Positions 1 through 11,416 are shown, counted from the stretch's first letter. The stretch is DNA of 64,000 nucleotides from Sympetrum striolatum (GCA_947579665.1 OX388352.1:73136113-73200112); one strand, 5' to 3'. Notes: generated by a model not told the origin, from the sequence alone. Numbers and translations are program-made.

Positions 1-3000
1 ATATTTCTGCTTGAATTTTCACACATAGTTAGAGATGGTGATCTTCTATTGTGTTTCATAGTAGGTTTTCAGTAAGACCCGGGTTCGATTCCAGACGATG
101 AAATTTCAGCGAATTCTAAGAAAAAATTATATTATTTTTTTTCTTAAGAGGACCGTCCCGATGTGATGCCGATATGAAATTAGTATTGCCGATCTGCTTG
201 CAGTATGCAAGCTACATTTTACTCGTACTTATATATATATACACTGGGGATCAAAAGTCTAAGCATGTTCCACAAGTGCCACCGACTTGAAATTTTTACG
301 ACATATTGGCCATAACGTGTAACCTCCAGGAAAAAGCCGACATTGAACCTAGGTGCCATGGGTTCGATTCCAGAAGGCCCCAAAGTCGCGATTTTCCCCA
401 TAAGATTACATGGCGGGGATTTTCAAAAATTTTTTTGAGGCACTTCCCGGAAAAGCAGAGAGTTGAAACTCGAGGGACCGCTAAATGCCGTGCATAGCCA
501 ACGAAAATCGGAAAGACATCTTCGAATATTGTCCTTGGTTCGATGCTAGGCCGGGGCAAAAATCGGCCGTTTAAAATGCATTGCGGCGATTTTTAAGATT
601 TTTTTTGGATCCTTTCCCGATAACATGGATACTTGAAACTCGGCAAGTCTATAGATATCATAAATTTATTTTATAATCGAATTTTACATATTAGCTTATG
701 GTCCTTGGTTCGATCCCAGAGGACCATTTGCACTTCTCAATGCTTTTCTTACGGAGATAACGGAAACAAATTTTAGGTACTTCCCGGTACGATATCGACT
801 TCAAACTTTGCAAGTAGAAAGATCAAGTCCATACACATCAAACAGTGCATTCACAGCTATCAAAGTGTCCTGGGTTCGACACCAGGTGTCTCTGCAATCA
901 GAAGTTGATCCGATTTTTAGGAATTATTTTGAAACCTTTGCCAATAATATAGAAACTTCAAATTCGGAATATAGATAGAGATCATATATAACTTTCAGAA
1001 ACATTTTTTAGATTTCCAAAATCGTCCTTGGTTCGAATCCAGAGAGCCATTTAATTTCGTGAAAATTAGAACGTCTTTTGAGGCAGTTGTAGCACATATT
1101 TCTGCTTGAATTTTCACACATAGTTAGAGATGGTGTTGTTCTATTGTGCTGCACGGTAAGTTCTCAGTAAAGACCCGGGTTCGAGGCCAGACGATGGAAT
1201 TTACGCAAATTTTAAGAAAAATTTCAATCCATTTTTTTCTTCTGATGGCCGTCCGGATATGATGCCGACATGAAAATAGTGTTGTCGATTTGATTGCAGT
1301 ATGCAAGCAACATTTTACTCGTATATATATATAGATATAGCTATATAGGTATATAGATAGGATACAAATTCACAGGCTAAACCACAAGCGTCATTGACTT
1401 GAAATTTTTATGACATATTGGCCATAACGTGAAACCCCCAGGAAAAAAGCGACTTTGATCCTCAGTGTCATAGGTTCGATTCCAGAGGGCCCCAAAGTCC
1501 CAATTTTTCCCATTTGAATGCATTGCCGTGATTTTCGGGAATTTAAAAAAAATACTTTCCGGATGGGTAGAGAAGTAAAACTCAAGGTGCCTATATTTAT
1601 GGTCTTGGACTTTCGAAAACATCAATGACTTTCACAAAAAATATCCTGGGTTCGATGCTAAGACGATGCAAAGATCTGCCCTTTAAAATACATGGGAGCC
1701 GTTTTTGATTATTTTTTTTGATGCACTTCTCGAAATCATAGGAAGTTCGTGCTTAGCCAGAAAGTGTAAGGTAAGAAATTGTTTCAGAAAAAAATTTTCA
1801 TAAGAAACTACTATTCCTGGGTTCGATGCCTGAGTACATTAACATTTCTCTCATAAGGAATATAAGGGAAAAGTAAGACTTCGATTGAGGCAGTTGCAGC
1901 CAATATTTCTGCTTAAATTTTCGCACATAGTTAAAGATTAATATCTTCTATTATGTTGCATAGGAAGTTTCACCAGAAAGACCGGGGTTCGATGCTGGGC
2001 GGTAAATGTGTCTCCCGTTTAAAATACATAGGGTTAGTAATTCATTATTTTTTTGATGCACTTATCGAAATGATTGGAAGTTCATGCTTGGCTGGAAGAT
2101 GAATGGTTAAAACTGGTTTAAGAAAACAGTTTTCAGAAGACCGTACTATTCCTGGGTTCGATGCCAGAGCACATTCACATTTCTCTCATAAGAAATATAA
2201 GGGAAAAGTAGGACGTCGTTTGAGGCAGTTGCAGATAATATTTCTGATTGAATTTTGACAGATACTTAGAGATGGTGATCTTCAATTGTGCTGCTTAGTA
2301 AGTATCACCAAGAAGACCCGGGTTCGATGCCGGACGAATATATTGCAGCGAATAATCAGAATATTTTCAATCCATTTGATTTCTTTTGACGGCCTTCCCG
2401 ATATGATGCCGACATGAAATAAGTGTTGTCAATCTGCTTGCAGTATGCAAGCTACATTTTACTCGTATATATATATATATATATATAGAGAGGATACAAA
2501 CTCACAGGCTAAACCACTAGCGTCATTGGCTTGAAATTTTTACGACATAATGGCCATAACGTGTAACTCCCAGAAAAATTGCAATTTTAAACCTCAGTGT
2601 CATGGGTTCGATTCCAGAGAGCCCCAAAGTCCCGATTTTTCCCTTTTAAATGCATTGCTTTGATTTTCGGGATAAAAAAAAATACTTTCCGGATAGGTAG
2701 AGAATCAAAACTAAAGAAGTCTATATATATGGTCATGATCTATCGAAAACATAAATGAGTTTTACAGAAAATATCCTGGGTTCGATGCTAGGTCGGGGCA
2801 AAAATCGGCCGTTTAAAATGCATTGTGGCGATTTTTAAGATTTTTTTTGGACCCATTTCCGAATGCATGGAAACTTGAAATTCGGCATGAAGTTGGAGAT
2901 CAATAATAGATTTCAGAATCAAATTTTACATATTCACTGATGGTTCTTGGTTCGATCCCAGAGGGCCATTTAAATTCCTCAATGCATTTCTTACGGAGAT

Positions 3001-3575
3001 AACGGAAACAAATTATAGGTACTTCCCGGCACGATAAAGACTTCAAACTTTGCACTAAGAAAGATCAAGTCCATACAAATCAAACTGTGCATTCACAGCT
3101 GTCAATGTGTCCTGGGTTTGACACCAGGCGTCTCTACAATCAGTAACTGATCCGATTTTCAATAATTATTTTGAACCCTTTCCCAACAGTATAGAAACTT
3201 GAAATTCGGCATGTAGATAGAAATGATAGATACATTTCTAAATCATGTTTTAGATTTCCAAGATCGTCCTTTGTTCGAATCCAGAGAGCCATTTACATTT
3301 GTGAAAATTAGAATGTCTTTTGAGGCAGTTGTAGCCAATATTTCTGCTTGAATTTTCACACATAGTTAGAGATGGTGATCTTCTATTGTGCTGCATAGTA
3401 AGTTCACCAGTAAGACCCGGGTTCGATGCCAGACGATGAAATTTCAGCGAATTTTAAGAAAAATTTCAATCCTTATTTTTCTTTTGAGGACCGTCCCGAT
3501 ATGATGCCGATATGAAATTAGTATTGCCGATCTGCTTGCAGTATGCAAGCTACATTTTACTCGTATATATATATA
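1..3575 (+). repeat. Tandem array of B-box-bearing ~165-bp monomers (higher-order repeat)
   Basis: At least 19 copies of a tRNA B-box-like motif (GGTTCGANNCC) lie on the plus strand, at about 80, 362, 538, 707, 871, 1028, 1178, 1470, 1649, 1818, 1984, 2154, 2318, 2605, 2777, 2947, 3113, 3269 and 3418. Spacing is 149-179 bp, except about 285 bp at each (TA)n junction (near 230, 1325 and 2465). Six monomer types recur in fixed order and form a unit of about 1.1 kb. Each monomer also carries a CTTTCCCGAT-like block and an ACTTGAAATTCGGCA-like block upstream of the B-box. The unit ends in a small hairpin (CTTGCA-GTA-TGCAAG) followed by CTACATTTTACTCG and (TA)n. The middle unit (about 1560-2240) has different monomers, so units have been shuffled. 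No coding potential is evident. The repeat is unidentified; a tRNA-derived composite retroposon, a satellite or a Helitron-like element are all possible. Confidence 0.85.
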
Positions 3576-3579
3576 TATA

Positions 3580-4352
3580 TGATGAGTAAATGTTGCTTGC
3601 ATTCTGCAGGCATATTAATGATGGAAAATTTAAAGTTGCTATCATATCAAGAAGGTCCTCGAAAGGAAAAATAAAAGGGATTGCAGATCATCTGGAAAAT
3701 TGCCGTATTTTATTTTAAATTGGAAAAATTTCCACCAAAATGGCATCAAACTCACACACATTTGGAGACAGTTTTATAGATATAAATAATGAAGAGCAAG
3801 TTTTCTTACCTCTATGACTTTGAATTACATAACCTACAGGGATGTAGCCAAATTATTTTCGAAACTCTGTCATAAGTAATTTGAAATTCCCGCCATACGT
3901 TTCAAATAATGGAGACGCTTTGTGTCGAATCCACAACCTTTTGGATGATGTGAATACATAGAATGCCCTGATAGAAATAACACTTATTTGATTCAAATCT
4001 TGAAGTCGATATGATACCGGGAAGGTCCAAAGTTAAGACTCCATTATCCTATCTGAAATGCATATGGTAATGTAAATGGCTCTGGGGGATCAAACTAAGG
4101 ACAATCAGGAAAACCTTAAACAGTGTATATGAAATGTATTTTGATCTCTATTCACATGCTGAATTTTAAGTTTCTATATTATCGGGAAATAGTTTTAAAA
4201 AAAATCTTAAAAATCGTAGCAATTTCTAAGTTTAGAGATGTCTGGTGTCGAACCCAGTACATATTGGCAAATGTGAAAACATTATTATTACTTGGTAGAA
4301 CTTGATTTTATTTAGCGTTAAGTTTGAATTGGCTACCATACCAGGAAAGATC
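3580..4352 (-). repeat. Inverted continuation of the B-box array
   Basis: Immediately after the (TA)n at about 3575 the same repeat runs in the opposite orientation. 3581-3625 is the reverse complement of the unit end (hairpin plus ATTTTACTC). Inverted B-boxes appear as GTGTCGAATCCAC near 3922, GGATCAAACTAAGG near 4087 and GTGTCGAACCCAG near 4246, about 165 bp apart as in the direct array. It is more diverged than the direct array. It is cut at 4353 by the TIR element, and similar inverted sequence resumes at 14264. Confidence 0.75.
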
Positions 4353-4564
4353 TAATCGCTTGTTGCCGGGTTGATGTGCATGCGCGAAGGTCGTGACGGG
4401 GTGGGGGGCCCCCCGGGTGGTTGGACTTCTTTAAAACAGCGAAATAGTGATCGGAATAACATTTAGTCTATGTATTTCTACTTTAGTGCTGAAAAATAAT
4501 CGCGCTCGCCCGTTTTTGAATTCACGCCTCTTTGCTCGCCACGGCGCTAGTACTTACAACGCTG
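4353..4564 (+). repeat. Left terminal inverted repeat of the virus-like element
   Basis: Begins TAATCGCTTGTTGCCGGG and contains a GC-rich tract near 4400-4420 (TGGGGGGCCCCCCGGG) and an AT-rich tract around 4440-4500. It matches the reverse complement of 14051-14263 over its full length, with scattered substitutions. Confidence 0.85.
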
Positions 4565-4690
4565 CCCGCTAGATGACATATGCTGTTACTCGTGCTTCTA
4601 GAGGCGTTGAAACACGTCCAAGGCCGCCGAGTTTCTCATTCATACGAAAGAAAGAATCTCGATTCACCGCAGCAGCTCGCAACGGGATTA

Positions 4691-4901
4691 TGTATAAAAA
4701 AGAGAAGAAATCTAGTTTGAACTTCAGACTGTGTTTACGTCTTCCTAGAAGTACATTCGTGTGCAAGCAAACCACAGCAGCAAGCATCTCTCATTTTCGT
4801 AAGTACTCAAACTTATTACTAAACATTAATATTTAGGATTGAATGTAAGAAAACACGGTATTTGATATAGTAATTAATTATATTTTTCTTTCTTACCACA
4901 G
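4691..4901 (+). promoter_or_regulatory. TATA promoter and spliced 5' leader of the polymerase gene
   Basis: A TATA box (GTATAAAAAAGAG, about 4691) sits just inside the left TIR, with an initiator-like TTCAGACT about 30 bp downstream (about 4722). A consensus donor (TTTTC|GTAAGT, intron start 4799) and a pyrimidine-rich acceptor (TTTCTTTCTTACCACAG, intron end 4901) bound a 103-bp AT-rich intron in the leader. The first ATG of the ORF follows at 4960. The combination suggests Pol II transcription with splicing before the ATG. It is inferred from sequence signals only. Confidence 0.5.
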
Positions 4902-4959
4902 AGTAATCGTTTCCAATTTCAATTGTATTTTCCCATTCCTATCCTCACACCCATTCAAT

Positions 4960-5174
4960 ATGACTTCTGTTTCGGAAATTTTGAATAATTTTAAAGCTGG
5001 GCTGTACAAAACGGAGCAAGAGATAGAAACGGCGCTAGAAAATATCCATAGATGTGTAGTATTCAATTCGGATACTATTGATGATTTAAATTATGAAAAA
5101 AGTATAGGTGCATTAGATTTGATAAGGAAACGGCGTTTCTGCTCATATTGCGAAATTTATTATAGTTTCGTTAT
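4960..5174 (+). pseudogene. DNA polymerase B-type ORF, N-terminal segment, cut by copia
   Basis: An ATG-initiated frame of about 71 native codons starts MTSVSEILNNFKAGLY and is acidic and helical in character. It is broken at 5175 by the copia LTR; the last codons of the listed ORF (IEI) come from the LTR. The frame resumes after the insertion at 10530. It is the amino-terminal part of the long polymerase ORF seen in arthropod virus-like elements, upstream of any catalytic domain, so no enzymatic motif is expected or seen here. Placement as the N-terminus rests on position behind the TATA/leader intron and continuity of reading with the segment at 10530. Non-functional as it stands. Confidence 0.6.
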
Positions 5175-5392
5175 TGAGATTTAACCGTAGATTGGGTAAA
5201 TTGAAGTTAAACGCACAAGTGAAGTATTGCCGTCTTTAATATCACAACTTGTGTAACGGAAACTTACAAAACAACTTACACATACAACAGATAGCCAAGC
5301 ACTAACGCCAAGTAAGGCGCGAAAAAGTAACAAAAGAAAAACAAAATAATAACACTATGAGAAATTATAGAGGAGGAATTGCCTCTTCAACA
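5175..5392 (-). repeat. Copia 3' LTR
   Basis: 218 bp, beginning TGAGATTTAACC and ending CTTCAACA on plus, so TG...CA on minus. It matches 10312-10529 with about four or five substitutions (near 5258 and 5299-5308). Short LTRs of this size are usual in insect copia elements. Confidence 0.95.
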
Positions 5393-5401
5393 CCCCTCCT
5401 C
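5393..5401 (-). other. Polypurine tract of the copia element
   Basis: The minus strand reads GAGGAGGGG directly before the 3' LTR, the expected plus-strand DNA primer position. Confidence 0.75.
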
Positions 5402-8400
5402 AATTCCTCACCCACATACCAACATTTATCCTATGTTTAGTAAATGCATCCACTGACATACTCTTTGTCATCACATCAGCCTTTTGGTCGCATGAGGGAA
5501 CATGCAAAACATTAATTATTTTAGCTTGGTGCAAGTCTTTAACAAAATTATATGTTATATCTATATGCTTCATCCTCTTTTGGTCCCAACTGTCTAAAAC
5601 ACAAATACATGTTTGATTGTCTTCATGCATTGGAATACAACTCTTAATATCAATGCCCATTTCATATAACAATTGTTTCAACCAAAGAACTTCAGCTGAA
5701 GCTGTAGCAAGAGCAACATACTCGGCTTCAGTTGAAGATAGGGCAACAGTACTTTGTTTCTTTGTACCCCAGCTTACAAGATCACCATACTTTTCCACAA
5801 GATAACCAGAAACAGATTTTCTGTCACAATTATATGCAAAGTTGGCATCTGCATAGCCTTGCAATGTCTTTTCTCCTTCTCCTCTGTACCAGAGCCCCAA
5901 ATTAATAGTTCCCTTGAGATACCTGAGAACTCTCTTTAAACCTTTCCATTGTACCTCAGTTGCATTACTCTGGAACTGACTATAGAAGTTAACTGCTGCA
6001 CAAATGTCTGGTCTGGTTCCCATGCAAGCATACATTAAACACCCTATTAGCTCCCTATATGGTTTAATACCAATAATACATTTCCCTGATATATCTTGAC
6101 TTGGGTGAATCTCCATTGGGGTCTTAGCTGATGCACAGTTTTCTATTTTAAACCTTTTCAAGATTCCCCTCAAATATGCCATCTGGCTTAAAAACATAAC
6201 ACCATCCAAACAATCAATCTTAATTCCTAAAAAATACTTTACATTGCCTAAATCTTTCATCTTAAATTCACACATTAACTTATCCTTAATACTAGACATT
6301 ATATCAATGTTACTTCCAACCAAAAGAAAATCATCCACATAAAGTAAAATGTATGTTATTTCCACACCACTTTTTAACACATACAAACACCTTTCACTTT
6401 TACATTGAATAAAATTCAATTTTCCTCTAACAAAATCATCAAATCTCTTATTCCACTCCATTGGTGTCTGTTTCAAACCATACAATTTTTTCTTAAGTTT
6501 CAACACTTTACCTTCCTCAACATTTAAACCCTCAGTCGGCCACATAAAAATTTCCTCACTTAAAATGCCATGCAAAAATGCATTCCTAACATCTAACTGA
6601 GAAACAATGAAATTCATTTTGTTAGCAAGACATAATAAAGCTCTCACTGTAGATAAGCAGGCTACTGGAGCATAGGTCTCACTGTAGTCCCTTCTTCTGA
6701 GCACAGCCCTTTACAACCAACCTAGCCTCGAGTCTTTCCACATTCCCATCTCCATCTGGCTTTACAGTAAATACCCACTTACATTTAATTGGCACTTTAC
6801 AACAAGGAAGGGAGTCAATTTCCCATGTCTCATTCTCATGCAAAGCTTGAAACTCTTCCTCAGCTGCTGCTCGCCACAATGGTCCATCATCTCTCTCATC
6901 CAGCTCTGCAAACTCCTGGGGCACATCATTACTGTAGCTCATAGCATTGAAACAAAGGTTAGATTCCAAAGCATTAGACATAGAGTTCTCTGCAAGTGGT
7001 AAAACAAGATCAAATTGGTTTTCCTGTCGGATATTATCCAAAATGTCTATAGCATTGGCTACCATTGCCAATGTTGCATAATATTCAACGTACCTTGGTT
7101 TTATTTAATTCTTGTGCTCTTTCGTCTCTCATCAGTTCCTTCTACGAAATCTTCAAATACTATTTGATCCTCTTGAGAATCATTTTCCCCTCCTGAATCT
7201 GGCTCTATAGAGCCTTTCTCACCAACCATTTCATTCGCGTCTTGAGCATCATGATTGAAATCATTAACATCATAATCAAAAATAACCTTTTTCCTCATTT
7301 GAACATCTTCAACATTAGAACTACTGTCAATAGGTTTGAGATCTGGCTCTTCCCTTTTACTTTCATCAAAAATACAATCTCTACCAACAATAACCTTCCG
7401 GGAAATAGGATCCCACAGACGGTATCCATTTGGACAATAACCTAACAAATAGCATGTTTTGCTACGCTCATCTAGTTTACCAGTTCTGACTTCTTTGGGA
7501 CGGTGCAAATATACTTTACAACCAAACACTCAGATTTTATCAAGTGTTTGTCTCTCACCAAACCATTTGTCTGCAGGTGAAACCCCTTCAGATAATGCCT
7601 TAGTGGGACTCCTATTTATTAAGTAAACTGCTGCAATAGGGCACGTTTTTAAATTCATCGATGGATCCATCGATGGCATCGGAAATCCATCAAACCGTTT
7701 TTAAATTCATCGATGGATCCATCAAACCGTTTTTTTATTCACTGATGGATTTACGATGCTTTCCACCGATGTCCATCGCTTCCATCGAGATTAATTTCCG
7801 ATGAAAAGCCGATGGTACTGATAACAGTAGCGGGTCATTCAAATGTCAATATCAATAACCTCATAAAAATCAAGTAAATGGCAACTTACAATGGGAAATA
7901 TAACGTATTCATAATGCATCAATCGACGTACACAAACGATGCAATGAATTACGTTGCAACAGAGTGTAAAGAACTATGGAGATGGAACAAATTGTAAATG
8001 CAACAGTAGCCATATTGTCAAACAGCAAATAAAACAGCGAACTGTTCTTAAATTCATCAAGAATCGATAACTCATCGAAGTAATCAGACAAACATCGATG
8101 CAATCCATCGCTCATCAGATTGCTGAATTTAAAAACGTGCCCATAGCAGCCTCTATCCAAAATGTCTTACTCAAACCACTATCAAGTAACATACATCGAG
8201 CTTTTTCAAAAATAGTTCTGAACATTCTTTCACTAAGCCCATTATTCTCAGGTGTGTATGGGATATTCAATTCCATTTCTATTCCTTTCTCAACAAAGAA
8301 ACTCTTAACCTCATTAGTCACAAACTCCGTCCCATTATCACATCTAAATGTACATATTTTAGTACCAAACCTGCTTGTAACCATGGCTTCATATAATTTC

Positions 8401-10247
8401 AAATAATACAAAACCTCTGTTTTAGATCCTAGCCCAAAAACAACTGTAAAATGAGTATACTCGTCAATTAGGCACATCAAATAGCGTTTCCCATTGTAAG
8501 ACACTGGTGTAATAGGACCAGCTAAATCACTGTGAATGCGCTCTAATGGTCTTTTAGCTCTAGCCCTATCAATACTGTTGTGAGGTAATTTGGTTTGCTT
8601 TCCTTTGGTGCAAGTTTCACAAGGACTCTTTGGTTTACCAATATTCTTTAAACCAATATCAAACTTCTCCAAAGCTTCTTGTCTCTTTTGATCAATATGA
8701 CCTAGTCTACGATGCCATTTATCAGTATCATCTTGAGCAACACATGCCCTTCCATTTAATCTTTCCACCAAAATGGGGACTACATAGACATTTCCAACTC
8801 TTTTTCCTTCTACAGCAAGATTTCCATCTATGCTTACTGTACAGGTCCATTACAAATATTCATGTTGTATCCCTTCTTATCTAATACAGACAAAGAAATC
8901 AAATTTAACTCTAATTCTTTGCTGTCAACCAACAACACATCATTAAGGATTAGCTTTATGATTTTCCCATTAACTACTGTTTCAGCCATTAACTCCCCAG
9001 TTTCCTTAGCAATTAAAAATGAATTGGACTTGGCAACAAGGATTTTAATGGGTTTATCTAACAATCTCTTATTTGCAACATGAAAACAATCCTGAACAAT
9101 ATGATGTGAAGCCCCAGAATCTAGAATCCAAATATTATTCTTATCCCTAAAATAATTCTTTAAATCATCAACAGAAGTAGAATACATCTTATACTTAACA
9201 CTATCACATTCAATGGCATTTAAAATATCACTAGCATTTGGCAAAGCATTCACATAAGCACAAAAGTTATACGCCACCATTTTTCCATTGTGATTACCAC
9301 TTTCCGCATCACTTTCATCATTTTCCACTGCACTATGAGCACTCACATATTTGCTTGCACTATGTTCTTGGCCGTAATTTTTCTGTTGACTTCCCCAGAT
9401 GGTTGCACGCCTTGGTTTTCGACATTCCCGACGATAATGCCCCATCAATCCACAATTATGGCATGGTCCACGATATCCTTCTTGGACATTTGAGTTGTTT
9501 TGTTTGAATCCTGATCTCCCGCGTTGATTGGCACCACCGCGATGATAGTTCCCCCTTCCTTGGTGTATTCCTGCAAATGCCATCGACGATGCACCATCCT
9601 GGACAGATTCTTTCTCACCTTTTCTAGCTTTGATTTTAATTCCTTCTTCTTCCAGTCGTGTTCTCACAAATTCCATAGAAAGATTTTCCACAGCCAAAGT
9701 TTCCAACCCAGTAACCACATTGTCGAAATCTTCCGGCAAAGACAATAACTATCGGGCACACAACACTCACTTCGTCCATTTTTTCACCGGCTACTCTTAA
9801 CTTGCGGATCAGCTTATCAAATTTCATACTGTAATCCCTGAAACACTCAGTTTCTGGTTGAAATTTGATGTTCACCAATTTCTTCATTAGCATGAGGCGT
9901 GATGCAATACCCTTTTTTTCGAAAGTCTGTTCAAGCTTTTTCCACACTTCGTATGCCGTGTTCTGTTGTTTAACCAGTTCCAGTTGCGAATCATGAATTC
10001 TATGAATTATGGCACTTAAACACTTCTTGGATTCACGTTTGAGGTTAATACTGTCCGTAGTCTTTTGCTGGCGTGTTTCAGCATGATCTGTTTCCTCCCA
10101 TTCAAACTGCTCTAAAAGATCTTCGAGTGGTGTTTCGATTATGTGTAAGAGTTCTTTTTAATCCAAATACATCTTCATTCTATATTTCCAATCATCGAAA
10201 TTGCGGCCATCAAACATGTACATACGACGGATACGGTCTTCCTCCAT
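5400..10247 (-). pseudogene. Copia gag-pol polyprotein, broken, split by a MITE
   Basis: Read on minus, gag starts at the ATG at 10247 (start MEEDRIRRMYMFDGRNF) and the pol frame ends at 5400. Visible in order: gag core to about 9750; zinc knuckle CHNCGLMGHYRREC near 9460; aspartic protease ILDSGASHH near 9120; GAG-pre-integrase HRRLGHIDQ near 8710; integrase core with FRCDNGTEF near 8330; reverse transcriptase with LLYVDDFLL near 6320; and RNase H with SSTEAEYVAL near 5720. Breaks are a TAA at codon 30 (10158-10160), frameshifts near 9750, 8850, 7100 and 6690, a TGA near 7530, and the MITE inside integrase. The catalytic motifs are otherwise intact, consistent with recent death. The polyprotein drives reverse transcription and integration in cytoplasmic virus-like particles in living relatives; this copy cannot. 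Confidence 0.95.
7639..8142. mobile_element. 504-bp MITE with GGGCACG TIRs, 3-bp target duplication
   Basis: Ends are inverted copies of GGGCACGTTTTTAAATTCA, flanked by ATA on both sides (7636-7638 and 8143-8145). Removing the element plus one ATA restores a continuous copia integrase frame (minus strand ...EAA-IAAVYLINRSP), which proves the boundaries. The left half has repeated CCATCGATGG-type words, including a 20-bp palindrome at 7656-7675, and a direct repeat of about 35 bp. There is no convincing transposase ORF. A 3-bp duplication would suit PIF/Harbinger, but ATA is not the usual TWA target, so the superfamily is uncertain. Confidence 0.9.
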
Positions 10248-10293
10248 TTTCCTTCAATCTACTTGACACAACTTCCACTGCATAATTTAGCAT

Positions 10294-10308
10294 CCTGGGC
10301 CCATAACC
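10294..10308 (-). other. Copia primer-binding site (initiator tRNA-Met internal fragment)
   Basis: The minus strand reads GGTTATGGGCCCAGG right after the 5' LTR end. Copia-type elements of insects prime from an internal region of cleaved initiator tRNA-Met, and this sequence has that form. Confidence 0.8.
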
Positions 10309-10311
10309 TAT

Positions 10312-10529
10312 TGAGATTTAACCGTAGATTGGGTAAATTGAAGTTAAACGCACAAGTGAAGTATTGCCGTCTTTAATATCACAACTTGTGTAACAGAAAC
10401 TTACAAAACAACTTACACATACAACAGATAGCCAAGTACTGATGCCAAGTAAGGCGCGAAAAAGTAACAAAAGAAAAACAAAATAATAACACTATGAGAA
10501 ATTATAGAGGAGGAATTGCCTCTTCAACA
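10312..10529 (-). repeat. Copia 5' LTR
   Basis: 218-bp partner of 5175-5392. Its outer (plus-strand right) end supplies an ATG and about 12 codons that read into the polymerase frame, so the apparent start of the downstream ORF at 10494 is LTR-derived and not the native start. Confidence 0.95.
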
Positions 10530-11414
10530 TTAGTTGATCCTATTATTCACGAAAATACAAATTCGCACAGAAGTCACATTATTATCCAAAGAGGTCGTGG
10601 ATTCGTTGAAGTAAAATCTGCAGTAAATTCTAGACTAAAAACATTTTGGATTACGTCCAACGACAAAACAAAAGAATACTTTATTTCATTTTTAAATAAT
10701 ATTCGCAATCAATTGGTAGATAAAGTAAAGGAGCAGGTCGTTGCTAATAATGCAATTAAATTTAACGTATTATTAATATGTAAATTCCGAAAGGGTGAGG
10801 ATGAAGACTTGGAGACTTCATTTAAGACGAGCAACAGACGAGTATTACTTGCCGATCAAGTTAATGAAATCATTGATGAAACTTTTTCCAAACTTTTGAA
10901 AGAGAAATCTGAATTTCAGGCGAAAGGATCCGGTTGGGCTTTATCAGAGATCTTTGGATTAGAATCACAAATTAACAAGTATACACCGCTAAGAGGTTCG
11001 ACATACATTAAGCTTCCAAGTAAAATTAAAAACAGAAAGGCAGTAGTAAATATTAAAAACAACGATAAATATTGTTTTAAATACTCTATATGGGCAAAAA
11101 ATGTTGACAGGGACCCACAAAGAGTTTCAAAGTACTATACAAGATCATGTAACAACGGTTATATATGGGATTGCATAGAATACCCCGTTAAATTAAAAGA
11201 CATACCAGTATTCGAATGAACAAACAACATTTCGATTAATGTGTTTGGGTTAGATGAGAAAAACAACGTTTACCCAATAAAAATTGTGGATGATGAGCTA
11301 ACAGACCACCGCAATTTGTTATACTTAACAAATGATGAAACATCACACTATTGCTTGATTGAAAATTTTGAAAGACTAGTCCATTTACAAATAACAAAAC
11401 ATCATGACAAAATA
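10530..11414 (+). pseudogene. DNA polymerase B-type ORF, pre-catalytic region, with stop and deletion
   Basis: After the copia LTR the frame continues for about 229 codons to an in-frame TGA (11217-11219), then about 65 more codons to about 11410. Recognisable blocks are RGRGFVEVKSAVNSRLKTFWI-like, a GSGWAL segment, LPSKIKNRKAVVNIKN near 11020-11060, and WDCIEYPVKLKDIPVFE just before the stop. Together they are characteristic of the region upstream of the exonuclease/polymerase domains in arthropod element-encoded type-B polymerases. Known relatives continue into a zinc-finger-like segment and the catalytic domains. Here homology stops at about 11410 and protease sequence follows within about 10 bp, so the catalytic part is deleted. 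The single stop and otherwise clean frame suggest modest age. Family assignment is from remembered motifs and was not searched. Confidence 0.7.
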
Positions 11415-11416
11415 AA

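Larger units (their letters stand above)
5175..10529 (-). mobile_element. Ty1/copia LTR retrotransposon (minus strand)
   Basis: Two 218-bp LTRs (5175-5392 and 10312-10529), TG...CA ended when read on minus, differ at about four or five positions (about 98% identity), so the insertion is fairly young. A primer-binding site lies next to the 5' LTR (10294-10308), a polypurine tract next to the 3' LTR (5393-5401), and gag-protease-integrase-RT-RNase H order on minus. The flanking pentamers (GTTAT left, TTAGT right) do not form a perfect target duplication. The element interrupts the polymerase gene of the virus-like element and is itself interrupted by a 504-bp MITE. Without the MITE it is about 4.85 kb, normal for copia. 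Confidence 0.95.

Noticed and set aside
296..559. Minus-strand frame whose translation recurs at 15579-15782
   Set aside because: Both lie in the same monomer of the B-box repeat. The similarity is of the DNA repeat, with stops elsewhere in other copies, so it is not a conserved protein.
4573..4836. 87-codon plus ORF inside the left part of the TIR element
   Set aside because: It overlaps the TATA box and the leader donor site and has no motif; it is better explained as untranslated leader.
10494..10529. Native start (MRNYRGG...) of the polymerase ORF
   Set aside because: These codons are within the copia LTR. The same sequence occurs in the other LTR at 5357-5392.
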